A stretch of DNA of 64,000 nt from positions 5,084,001 through 5,148,000 of the forward strand of contig NZ_FMIB01000002.1 in assembly GCF_900091475.1 (NCBI RefSeq). The letters are read 5' to 3'. A model generated the notes under the pieces. That model ran no database searches and had not been told where the DNA came from. It saw nothing but the letters and a program-made list of their open reading frames with translations. Shown here piece after piece: positions 15,859-23,265 of the stretch. Position 1 is the first letter of the stretch. The number at the start of each line of letters is the position of its first letter. A program made the position numbers and the translations under genes. The DNA is from Micromonospora chersina (lineage in GTDB: Bacteria > Actinomycetota > Actinomycetes > Mycobacteriales > Micromonosporaceae).

Positions 15859-18666
15859 TCACTCCTCTGCCAGCAGTCGTGCGGTGGGAAGGCGGCGCAG
15901 CAGCGCGGCCGGGACGAGTGCCGCCAGGCAGGTGACGAGCACCCCGGCCAGCGCCACGGCGGCGGCCACGGCCACCAGCGCGGCCGGCACGTCGCCGACC
16001 AGCCAGGCCGCTCCGCCGAGCCCGAGGCCGGCGCCGGTGACCGCGCCGAGCACGCCGAGCAGGAAGCCCTCGTAGCCGACCAGGCGGCCCAGCGCGGCGT
16101 CGGTCCAGCCGGTGGCGCGCAGCGTGGCCAGCTCGGCGGCGCGGTCCCGGATGTTCAGGTAGAGCACGTCGGCGACCGCGCCGGCCCCGAGCAGCACCGT
16201 GGCCACCGCCGCGAGGGCGTCCGCCCCGCGCACGCTGAGCGACACGGTGTCACCGAGCAGGCTGCCCACGATCGCGCCCCGGAAGGCGTACGCGGTGGCG
16301 GCGACGAGGGTCAGCGCGGCCACCCCGATGGCCAGCGCGCCCGCGCCGAGGACGGTGCGGCCCGGGGTCCGGGCCAGGTTCACCAGGGCCAGGCCGGCCA
16401 GGGTGCGTGGCCGGCGTACCCACCGGGCGCTGGCCACCGGCGGGCGCAGGGTGGCGGCCGGGTGGGCGCGCGCGGCCCGCAGCGCCGGCGCCAGGCCGGC
16501 GACCAGCGCCAGCAGCAGAGCCACCGGTACGGCGAGCAGCGCCCGTTCCCAGTCGACGCGTATACCCAGGGCGGCGCCGAGCGGGAAGGCGAGGCCGACC
16601 GCCAGCACCCCGGCGGCCAGGCCCAGTGTGGCGACCTCGCCGAGGAGGAGCGCGCCGATCCGGCGGGCCGGCCAGCCGAGGCAGGCGAGCACCGCCAGCT
16701 CCGGCCGGCGGTCCCGGACGGCGGCGGAGACCGCGTTGCCGAGGAAGAGCACGCAGACCACCAGCACCAGCAGGAAGAGCGCGGCGCTCTTGCGGTCGAC
16801 GGCCTTCGTGATGGTGGAGGCGACGCCCAGTGCGGACCAGTTCTCGGTCAGCCGCAGCTCGGGGCGGCCGAACGCGCCGGCCGGCAGCTCCACGCTCTGC
16901 GGCGCGGGGGAGGAGCCGAGCGTGATGTCGACGTCGAGGCCGGTGGCCTGGGTGATCCGCTCGGCGATCAGCCGGACCCGCTCGGCGGAGCGCTCGCTGT
17001 AGCCGTCGACGTCCGCCACCCGTACCCGGATCGCGCTGATCGGCGCGGTGCGCTGCGGGCTCGCGCTGCCCTCCAGGAATTCGGAGACGCCGGCCAGGGT
17101 GGTCAGCAGCAGCGGCGGGGCGGAGAGGTAGCCGGCCGGGTTGCCGCTCGGCTCCAGTGGTCGCCCGCCCAGCGCGGTGCGGCTGCGGTCGTCGGCGCCC
17201 TGCGCCACCGGCGGCTCGTACGTCTCCAGCGGGACCTTGCCCAGGTCGTTGAAGCCGGTGAGCTCCTCCGGGTCGAACACGCCCACGGACTGCCACCCCC
17301 GCACGTCCAGGGTGCGCGACATGTGCAGTTCGGTCAGTGGGCGGAACGGGGTGTCGTCGGTCAACCAGGGGCGGCTGAGCAGGGTCGAGACCCGGCGATC
17401 GTCGTAGACACCGGACCTGGGGGCGGTCCTGGCGTGCAGGGCGCCGTCCGGTAGTTGGTCGTACCCGGTCTGACCGGGCTGGACGATTCGCTGGAGCTGC
17501 CCCCAGCAGCACTTTCCACGGCCCTGGCCGGCGGCGAGCTGCGCCCGGTACGCGTCCGCCGAGTCGCGTTCGGTGCCTCCGGCCGGCACGGCAGGCGCAC
17601 CACGCAACGTCTGAGCCAGCTTGTCCGGGAAGACATCGGCGATGCTGCCCCGGGGCGTGATCCGGGTCCAGGTCGTGCGGATCGTGCCGTCCAGGTATGG
17701 GCGGGCGCTGACCAGCACGGGGAGGGTCTGGCTGCGCGTACTTCCCGAGCTCGTCGTCCGGAGTGTGTCGGCCGAGGTCAGCGGGCGGCCGTCCACCACC
17801 GTGGCGGAGAGCCCGACCAGCCGCTGCTCGGCATCCGGGTCGACGGCCGCGAGCAGGAACGGCACCGGCCGCCGCAGTGTGACGACCAGCCGGTCGGACA
17901 ACCGGGACGGCGGCGCCCCTTGTGCGGCCCGGTTCGCCGTCTCGAAGCGCCCGTCGGGCAGCAGCCGGAACGCGTCGACCGACCAGGTCTGCCGCTCGCT
18001 GAAGGCGTCCGGGGTGGCGCCCTGGTACCAGCCCGGGTCGCAGATCGGCCCGCTCCGCCCGCCCGGCAGCACCTCCCGAGGCGCGTCGCCGCACAGTTGC
18101 GAGTCGTAGCTGCGGCCGTCGCTGTAGGGGATGGCGTCGGAGGTGAACCCCTGGTTCTGCGGGTAGAGCAGCGGGTGCTTCGTGACGTAGACGTAGACCG
18201 GGTCGGCCGGGGCGTGGGTGAGGCCCCGCTCGGCGAGGAAGGTCCGGTCCACGCGGATGACCTGGCGGTCCAGCGACCGGTCGACCGCGTCGGTCAGGTC
18301 GACGGGCACGCGGAGCTCCGTGGTGGAGTAGCCGAGCATCGCGATCGGGGCGGCGACGTCGATCCCGTCAACGGCCTTCACCTGTTCGTACTGGGCGGTC
18401 GTGATGCCGCCGTAGAGCCCGGACAGGTAGTTGGGCCGGACGAGTCGCCGCTCCGCCTCCAGCGGGGTCCGCGTCCCCTTCGGACGGACCAGGATGTCGT
18501 ACGCGGCGCGCGTGTTCCGCTCGACGGTGCCGGTGACGGCGAGCCGTGAGGTGGTGGTGGCGCCCGTCAGGACGACGAAGCCGGTGGTCGCCACCAGCAC
18601 GCCGGCCAGCAGCGCCACCGACCGTCCCGCACGGCCACGAAGCTGCCCCCAGATGACGTGGAACAT
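15859..18666 (-). CDS. ABC transporter permease, FtsX/MacB family, large periplasmic domains
   Basis: 935 aa. An N-terminal membrane segment (SVALLAGVLVATTGFVVLTG) is followed by a long extracytoplasmic region (about 50-590). Then come three membrane segments with an FtsX-like core (AALFLLVLVVCVLFLGNAVSAAVRDRRPELAVLACLGW), and a second set near the C-terminus (RDRAAELATLRATGW). The duplicated RxxELAxLxxxGW element is diagnostic of this family. ATG 18666 has GGGGAGG 7 nt upstream. With its ATPase it probably extracts or releases an envelope lipid, lipoprotein or antimicrobial; substrate unknown. Divergent from a PadR regulator that likely controls it. Confidence 0.88.
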   Translation of the reverse strand: MFHVIWGQLRGRAGRSVALLAGVLVATTGFVVLTGATTTSRLAVTGTVERNTRAAYDILVRPKGTRTPLEAERRLVRPNYLSGLYGGITTAQYEQVKAVDGIDVAAPIAMLGYSTTELRVPVDLTDAVDRSLDRQVIRVDRTFLAERGLTHAPADPVYVYVTKHPLLYPQNQGFTSDAIPYSDGRSYDSQLCGDAPREVLPGGRSGPICDPGWYQGATPDAFSERQTWSVDAFRLLPDGRFETANRAAQGAPPSRLSDRLVVTLRRPVPFLLAAVDPDAEQRLVGLSATVVDGRPLTSADTLRTTSSGSTRSQTLPVLVSARPYLDGTIRTTWTRITPRGSIADVFPDKLAQTLRGAPAVPAGGTERDSADAYRAQLAAGQGRGKCCWGQLQRIVQPGQTGYDQLPDGALHARTAPRSGVYDDRRVSTLLSRPWLTDDTPFRPLTELHMSRTLDVRGWQSVGVFDPEELTGFNDLGKVPLETYEPPVAQGADDRSRTALGGRPLEPSGNPAGYLSAPPLLLTTLAGVSEFLEGSASPQRTAPISAIRVRVADVDGYSERSAERVRLIAERITQATGLDVDITLGSSPAPQSVELPAGAFGRPELRLTENWSALGVASTITKAVDRKSAALFLLVLVVCVLFLGNAVSAAVRDRRPELAVLACLGWPARRIGALLLGEVATLGLAAGVLAVGLAFPLGAALGIRVDWERALLAVPVALLLALVAGLAPALRAARAHPAATLRPPVASARWVRRPRTLAGLALVNLARTPGRTVLGAGALAIGVAALTLVAATAYAFRGAIVGSLLGDTVSLSVRGADALAAVATVLLGAGAVADVLYLNIRDRAAELATLRATGWTDAALGRLVGYEGFLLGVLGAVTGAGLGLGGAAWLVGDVPAALVAVAAAVALAGVLVTCLAALVPAALLRRLPTARLLAEE

Positions 18667-18704
18667 GTCGCGCCTCCCCGTGTGCTGACCACACTGTGCG
18701 CGAT

Positions 18705-18718
18705 ACATTGTGACAATG
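18705..18718. promoter_or_regulatory. Palindromic operator candidate between the ABC operon and padR
   Basis: CATTGT-N-ACAATG (18706-18718) is a perfect inverted repeat in the 98-nt divergent region. It overlaps TACATT (18705-18710), a possible -10 for the PadR gene. PadR-family repressors usually bind such short A+T-rich palindromes at their own promoters. Confidence 0.5.
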
Positions 18719-18764
18719 CAAGGCCCCGCACGGGTGCCTGTCCGGAACCGGATCGGAGGAGACG

Positions 18765-19370
18765 GTGGCGATCCAGCACGCGGTCCTGGCCCTGCTCGCC
18801 CGCGGCCCCAGCTACGGCTACGAGCTCAAGGGCGCCTTCGAGGCGGCGGTCGGACCGCAGTGGGGCCCGCTCAACATCGGGCACCTCTACCAGATCCTCG
18901 ACCGGCTCTCCCGCGACGACCTCGTGGTTGCCGAGCGGCACGCCCAGCCGGTGAAGCCGGACCGGGTGGTCTACGAGATCACCCCGGCCGGCCGGGCCGA
19001 GCTGGACCGCTGGCTCGCCGAACCCAGCCCGCGCAGCGGCGGGTTCCGGGACGACTTCTTCCTGAAGATCACCGCCGCGGCCCGGTCCGGCGAGGCTGCC
19101 GTGGTCCGGACCGTGCTCGCGAACCAGCGCGCCCACCTGCTGCGGGAACTGCGCAACCTCGACACGTTGCGCCGTCGTTCCGAGGACCCCGTGGTCCGGC
19201 TGCTGCTCTCGGCCGCCAGCCGCCACGTCGAGGCCGACCTGGCCTTCGTCGACGACGCCGAGTCGGCGCTGCTCGCCGACGGGGGCGCGGCACTCCGGAC
19301 GCTTGCGGCGCAACGGCCCGGCCCGGCGACGCCGGCAGCCGGTCCCGGCCCGGCACATGCCGCCGGCTGA
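18765..19370 (+). CDS. PadR family transcriptional regulator
   Basis: 201 aa. The N-terminal winged helix is canonical PadR: HAVLALLARGPSYGYELKGAFE, then IGHLYQILDRLSRDDLV and a wing with VVYEITPAGRAELDRWL. The C-terminal part (about 90-175) is helical, as in PadR subfamily 2 dimers with a Vir-like C-domain; the last 25 residues are Pro/Ala-rich. GTG 18765 has CGGAGGA just upstream. It probably represses the divergent ABC transporter operon and itself through the palindrome at 18706. Confidence 0.92.
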   Translation: MAIQHAVLALLARGPSYGYELKGAFEAAVGPQWGPLNIGHLYQILDRLSRDDLVVAERHAQPVKPDRVVYEITPAGRAELDRWLAEPSPRSGGFRDDFFLKITAAARSGEAAVVRTVLANQRAHLLRELRNLDTLRRRSEDPVVRLLLSAASRHVEADLAFVDDAESALLADGGAALRTLAAQRPGPATPAAGPGPAHAAG

Positions 19371-19461
19371 CCGCTGCCGGGTGCTGCCCAGCTCGCATCG
19401 GGGGCCCGGGGACGTGCCGCGGGCTGACCGCTACCGGGTCGAGGGCTGCCCAGCTCGCACC
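19358..19461. repeat. Imperfect direct repeat at the 3' end of padR (two units, period about 57)
   Basis: Unit 1 (19358-19399) and unit 2 (19414-19461) both read TGCCGC(C/G)GGCTGACCGCT then CCGGGT, a short variable piece, then GCTGCCCAGCTCGCA. Unit 1 contains the padR stop codon. No gene is seen in 19371-19502. Confidence 0.6.
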
Positions 19462-19502
19462 CCGCCGGTCCCGGCACGGGCAGGTGGGTCGTCAGGCCGC
19501 GG

Positions 19503-20612
19503 TCAGCGCGAGGCCACCCGGCGGAGGAACCGGTCGGCCAGGTCGAGGATCTGGTCGGCGTCCAGCTCCAGGGCCGGGCCCGCCACCGTCACCTCGGTCA
19601 GCGCCAGGCCCGGCACCTCGGTGTCCCGCCAGCCGCCCGCGAACCACGCCTTCTCCTCCTCCGCGAGGGCGAGGTTGGCCGCGTTCAGGTCCTCCGCGGG
19701 GTGCGGCAGCCAGAGGCGGAACTGGTGGGTGTGCGGCGGCGCCGGGTGGACCCGCGCGCCGGGCAGGGCGGACAGCGCCTCCGCCACCCGCTTCGCGTGC
19801 GCCACGTAGCCGGCCAGCCGGGGCAGCTCCCGCTCCAGGCCGGCCAGCGCGGCGAGGGCCGCCGGCCACTGCTGGAACAGGGTGCCCCCGTAGCGGTGCC
19901 GCCAGGCGCGGGCGTACCGGACCAGCTCGGCGTCGCCGGCCAGCGCCGCCCCGGAGTGGCCGCCGAGGGACTTGTAGAACGAGACGTACGTGCTGTCGGC
20001 CAGGGCCGCGATCTCCGCCGCCGAGTGCCCCAGGTGGACGGTGGACTCCCACAGCCGGGCCCCGTCCAGGTGCACCCGGGCGCCCCGCTCCCGGGCGGCG
20101 CCGACCACCGCGACCAGCTCGTCCCAGGTCGGCAGGACGAAGCCGGCGTCCCGCAGCGGCAGCTCCAGGAACAGGGTGCCGATCGGCTCGTCGAGCGCGG
20201 CCACCTCCTCGGCCGTCGGGTTGCGCGGCGCCTCCGTGGTCCGCACCGCCCGCAGCCCGCCGAGCACCGCGTACGCGTCGCGCTCGTGCAGCAGCGGGTG
20301 GCTGAGCGGGTGCAGGCCGACCGCCTCCCGGCCGGTCAGCTCGGCGCCGTGGCGCATCGCCACCTGCTGGGCCATCGTGCCGGTGGGGAAGAAGGCGGCC
20401 GCCTCCGTGCCGAGCAGCCCGGCGACCCGGCGCTCCAGCTCCTCGACCGCCCCGCCCTCGCCGTAGAAGTCGGGCAGCAGGTCCTCCGGCACGGCCGCGC
20501 CGAGCGCCGTGAGCTGCTCCCGCACGGAGGCCGGCCGGACGCCGGAGAGCACCGTGCCGCAGTCGCGCTGGGCGGCGAGCCGGCGCATCCGGTCGGCGTA
20601 CGAGTCGGTCAT
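19503..20612 (-). CDS. PLP-dependent beta-eliminating lyase, low-specificity L-threonine aldolase family
   Basis: 369 aa. Visible elements of the fold-type I aldolase family: PDFYGEGGAVEELERRVAGLLG, the FFPTGTMAQQVAM cofactor loop, HPLSHPLLHE, VHLDGARLWES (Asp contacting the PLP ring) and the SFYKSLGGHSGA motif with the PLP-binding Lys. Likely reaction: cleavage of a 3-hydroxy amino acid such as threonine into glycine and an aldehyde. Its ATG overlaps the stop of the upstream aminotransferase gene (ATGA at 20609-20612), so the two PLP enzymes are coupled. Substrate not certain. Confidence 0.85.
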   Translation of the reverse strand: MTDSYADRMRRLAAQRDCGTVLSGVRPASVREQLTALGAAVPEDLLPDFYGEGGAVEELERRVAGLLGTEAAAFFPTGTMAQQVAMRHGAELTGREAVGLHPLSHPLLHERDAYAVLGGLRAVRTTEAPRNPTAEEVAALDEPIGTLFLELPLRDAGFVLPTWDELVAVVGAARERGARVHLDGARLWESTVHLGHSAAEIAALADSTYVSFYKSLGGHSGAALAGDAELVRYARAWRHRYGGTLFQQWPAALAALAGLERELPRLAGYVAHAKRVAEALSALPGARVHPAPPHTHQFRLWLPHPAEDLNAANLALAEEEKAWFAGGWRDTEVPGLALTEVTVAGPALELDADQILDLADRFLRRVASR

Positions 20613-21796
20613 CCGTCCTCCCTGAGCCGGCGCAGCCGGGTGACCGCCTCGGCCAGCACCTCGGGCCGCTTGCAGAACGCGAACCGGACCAGTCGCCGGC
20701 CCGCCTCCGCGTCGTCGTAGAAGACCTGCGTCGGCACCGCCACCACGCCGCAGCGCTCCGGCAGCGACCGGCAGAACTCCACCCCGTCCCGCCCGCCGAG
20801 CGGCGTGACGTCGGCGGTGACGAAGTATGTCCCCTCCGGCGCGAGCACGCCGAACCCGGCGTCGGTGAGGCCGGCGACGAGCTGGTCCCGCCGCCGCTGC
20901 ATCCCCTCCCGGAAGTCGGCGAAGTAGGCGTCCGGCAGGCCGAGCGCCACGGCCACGGCCGGTTGCAGCGGGCCGGCGTTGACGAAGGTGAGGAACTGCT
21001 TCACCCGCAGCACCGCGGCGACCAGCGGCGCCGGGCCACTCACCCAGCCGACCTTCCAGCCGGTGCAGGAGAACGTCTTGCCGGCCGAGGAGATGCGCAG
21101 GGTCCGCTCGCGCATGCCGGGGAACGTCGCCAGCGGCAGGTGCGGGGCGGCGGCGTCGGTGAAGACCAGGTGCTCGTAGACCTCGTCGGTGACCGCGTAC
21201 GCGCCGTGCTCCTGGCACAGCTCGGCCACCAGGGCCAGCTCGTCGGCAGTGAAGACCTTGCCGGTCGGGTTGTGCGGGGTGTTCAGCAGCACCAGCCGCG
21301 TACGCGGCCCGAACGCCGCCCGCAGCTCCGCCGGGTCGAAGGCGTAGCGGCCGTCGGCGCCGGGACGCAGCGTCACCGGGCGGCGGACCGCGCCGGCCAG
21401 GGCGATCGAGGCCGCGTACGAGTCGTAGTAGGGCTCGAAGCACACCACCTCGTCGCCCGGCTCGCAGAGAGCGAGGATGCTCGCCGCGATCGCCTCGGTG
21501 GCGCCCGCGGTCACCACGATCTCGCCGTCCGGGTCGTACTCCAGGCCCCAGAACCGGCGCTGGTGGGCCGCGACGGCCGCGCGCAGCGCCGGGATGCCCG
21601 GACCCGGCGGGTACTGGTTGTGGCCGGACCGCAGCGCCTCGGCGGCCGCGGCGAGCATCTCCGGCGGCCCGTCGGTGTCCGGGAAGCCCTGCCCGAGGTT
21701 GACCGCGCCGGTGCGCACGGCCAGCGCCGACATCTCGGCGAAGATGGTGGTGCCGAACGGCCGCATCCGGGCCACCAGCGGATCGGTCGTCGTCAC
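20609..21796 (-). CDS. PLP-dependent class I/II aminotransferase
   Basis: 395 aa. Motifs: VNLGQGFPDTDGPPEM, GHNQYPPGPGIPALR, ATEAIAASILAL, LNTPHNPTGKVF, DEVYEHLVF, and the PLP lysine in SSAGKTFSCTGWKVGW. This set fits the KAT/MalY-like group that includes DapC (N-succinyl-diaminopimelate aminotransferase) and methionine or kynurenine aminotransferases. Length is normal. GTG 21796 lies 7 nt after TAGGCT, a leaderless arrangement. First gene of a two-gene operon with the aldolase-like lyase. Confidence 0.88.
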   Translation of the reverse strand: MTTTDPLVARMRPFGTTIFAEMSALAVRTGAVNLGQGFPDTDGPPEMLAAAAEALRSGHNQYPPGPGIPALRAAVAAHQRRFWGLEYDPDGEIVVTAGATEAIAASILALCEPGDEVVCFEPYYDSYAASIALAGAVRRPVTLRPGADGRYAFDPAELRAAFGPRTRLVLLNTPHNPTGKVFTADELALVAELCQEHGAYAVTDEVYEHLVFTDAAAPHLPLATFPGMRERTLRISSAGKTFSCTGWKVGWVSGPAPLVAAVLRVKQFLTFVNAGPLQPAVAVALGLPDAYFADFREGMQRRRDQLVAGLTDAGFGVLAPEGTYFVTADVTPLGGRDGVEFCRSLPERCGVVAVPTQVFYDDAEAGRRLVRFAFCKRPEVLAEAVTRLRRLREDG

Positions 21797-21803
21797 GCCG
21801 GCC

Positions 21804-21809
21804 AGCCTA
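21804..21809 (-). promoter_or_regulatory. -10 element for a leaderless aminotransferase mRNA
   Basis: TAGGCT on the minus strand, 7 nt before the GTG at 21796; no ribosome site is present. Confidence 0.5.
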
Positions 21810-21856
21810 CGGCCCGGCGCCGACGCCGCAAGACCACCGCCGACGCGCCGGCGGCG

Positions 21857-22993
21857 TCACCACCCGAAACAGGTCGCTATCCCTCCCGTCGCGCTCGAAT
21901 CCCGGGAGACGACCTTCCCGTTGATGGTGATCCGGCAGGTCACCCCGTCGCGGCTCTGGTTGTCGGCCAGGGCGACGATCTGCACCTGTTTCCGGTCGTT
22001 GGCGGTGAACGCCAGCCGCCACGGTGGCTGCATACCGTCCACGTGGAGGAAGTCGCCGTTGGCGTCGTAGAAGTCGACGTTCGCGGCTCCGGTGCCGGTG
22101 ATCTCGTACACCACAGTGAAGCGGCCCCGCCCGCCCGACGGGGTGATGGCGGGGACCGGCGGCGCGGCCACCGTGGGGGTGGGTTCCCCGGCGGGGCTGC
22201 CGTCCGGCTCATCGAAGTCCGGCTCGTCGAACTCCGGGTCGTACGGCTGCCCGGAGGTGGTCGAGTCGTCGACGAAGCTGCCCAGCACGCCCAGGCCGAC
22301 GCAGCCGCAGAAGGCGAGCACCAGGGCGATGACCACGGTCACCACGACGGGCACGACCCACCCGCCGCCCGACCGGGGCGGCGCCGCCGCGGGGTACGCG
22401 TACGGCGGCGGGTAGCCGGCCGGCGGCCAACCCGGCCCCGGGGCGCCGCCGGGCCAGGGCGGCACGGGCGGGGCGCCGGCCGGGCCCGGCGTCGGGACGG
22501 CCGGGCGCGGCGTGCCGCCCGGGGCGTGCGGATCGGGAGTCGCCGTCCAGCCGGCCGCCCCCGGGAATGCCGTCGGATCCCCGCCGGCACCGGGCGGCGG
22601 AGCTGTTCCGGGTGCGCCCGGCACCGCCGGTCCCGCCGGTCCCGCCGGGCCCCACGGGTTCGGAGTCCCGCCGGGCGCGGCCGGTCCCGGTTGGTCCCAC
22701 GGGTTCGGAGTCCCGCCGGGCGCGGCCGGTCCCGGTTGGTCCCACGGGTTCGGTGCCCCGCCGGGCGCGGCGGACGCGGGCGGGCCCCACGGGCTCGGGG
22801 TCCACGGAGCCGGCGCCCAGGGGGCGGGCGGCGCCCAGGGCTGCGGGGCGGTGAGCGGGTCCGGCGGCGTCCAGGTCGTGGGCTCCGGGGCGGCCGGCGG
22901 TGCGGTCGGGTCGCTCGGGCCGGTGCTGTGCCCCGGCTCGGGGGTGGGGGTCGTGCTGTGCCCCGGCTCGGGGGTGGGGGTCGTCTCGGACAT
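21857..22993 (-). CDS. Pro-rich membrane protein with extracytoplasmic MmpS-like domain
   Basis: 378 aa. Residues 1-205 are Pro/Gly/Ala/Trp-rich and repetitive (TTPTPEPGHS twice; a 15-residue unit PGPAAPGGTPNPWDQ repeated). One membrane segment follows (GGWVVPVVVTVVIALVLAFCGCVGLGVLG, about 208-236), then an acidic linker, then a C-terminal domain (about 290-378) with VVYEITGTGAANVDFYD, PPWRLAF and a Cys pair (VTCRITINGK ... IATCFGW). That last part matches the MmpS family of transport-accessory proteins. The long cytoplasmic Pro-rich head is common in actinobacterial envelope proteins. ATG at 22993. Function not known; there is no MmpL gene nearby. Confidence 0.75.
   Translation of the reverse strand: MSETTPTPEPGHSTTPTPEPGHSTGPSDPTAPPAAPEPTTWTPPDPLTAPQPWAPPAPWAPAPWTPSPWGPPASAAPGGAPNPWDQPGPAAPGGTPNPWDQPGPAAPGGTPNPWGPAGPAGPAVPGAPGTAPPPGAGGDPTAFPGAAGWTATPDPHAPGGTPRPAVPTPGPAGAPPVPPWPGGAPGPGWPPAGYPPPYAYPAAAPPRSGGGWVVPVVVTVVIALVLAFCGCVGLGVLGSFVDDSTTSGQPYDPEFDEPDFDEPDGSPAGEPTPTVAAPPVPAITPSGGRGRFTVVYEITGTGAANVDFYDANGDFLHVDGMQPPWRLAFTANDRKQVQIVALADNQSRDGVTCRITINGKVVSRDSSATGGIATCFGW
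22651..22785. repeat. 45-bp tandem repeat in the Pro-rich head of the MmpS-like gene
   Basis: Units start at 22651, 22696 and 22741, each opening CCCACGGGTTCGG; the first two are nearly identical and the third diverges. Encodes 15-residue Pro/Gly repeats. Copy number is likely to vary between strains. Confidence 0.85.
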
Positions 22994-23252
22994 CGGCTCA
23001 GCTCGCAGGGGACGGCGCGGACGACCGCGGGAGGGGCGGGGCCGGGGGTCGCCCCGACCGGGGCCCTCAATGTACGGCCCGACGACCAGCCGCACGTACC
23101 CGCGCGGTGCCGGCCCGGGTCCCGCCGGACACGCTTCGGTCCGCCGGACTGCCTGGGTGGTTTGTCCGATCCTCTTCATCCGCTCACCGGTTCGCTCAAA
23201 TTCAGTGATCGTTTACCGGACTTCCGAGCACGCGCAATGAGCGAAACTGGGT

Positions 23253-23258
23253 TAGGCT
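23253..23258 (+). promoter_or_regulatory. -10 element for leaderless glmS mRNA
   Basis: TAGGCT ends 7 nt before the glmS ATG. The 272-nt gap 22994-23265 otherwise holds no gene; its last 80 nt are the least G+C-rich part. Confidence 0.5.
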
Positions 23259-23265
23259 GCGGACC

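Noticed and set aside
19371..19502. Short peptide gene in the duplicated sequence after padR
   Set aside because: Frames are open only because of G+C bias; no start with a ribosome site and no conservation argument.
22651..22785. CRISPR array
   Set aside because: The 45-bp repeats are contiguous, without spacers, and encode Pro-rich protein repeats.
22994..23265. glmS ribozyme or riboswitch before glmS
   Set aside because: The -10 element lies 7 nt from the ATG, leaving no leader, and the ribozyme class is a Firmicutes feature.
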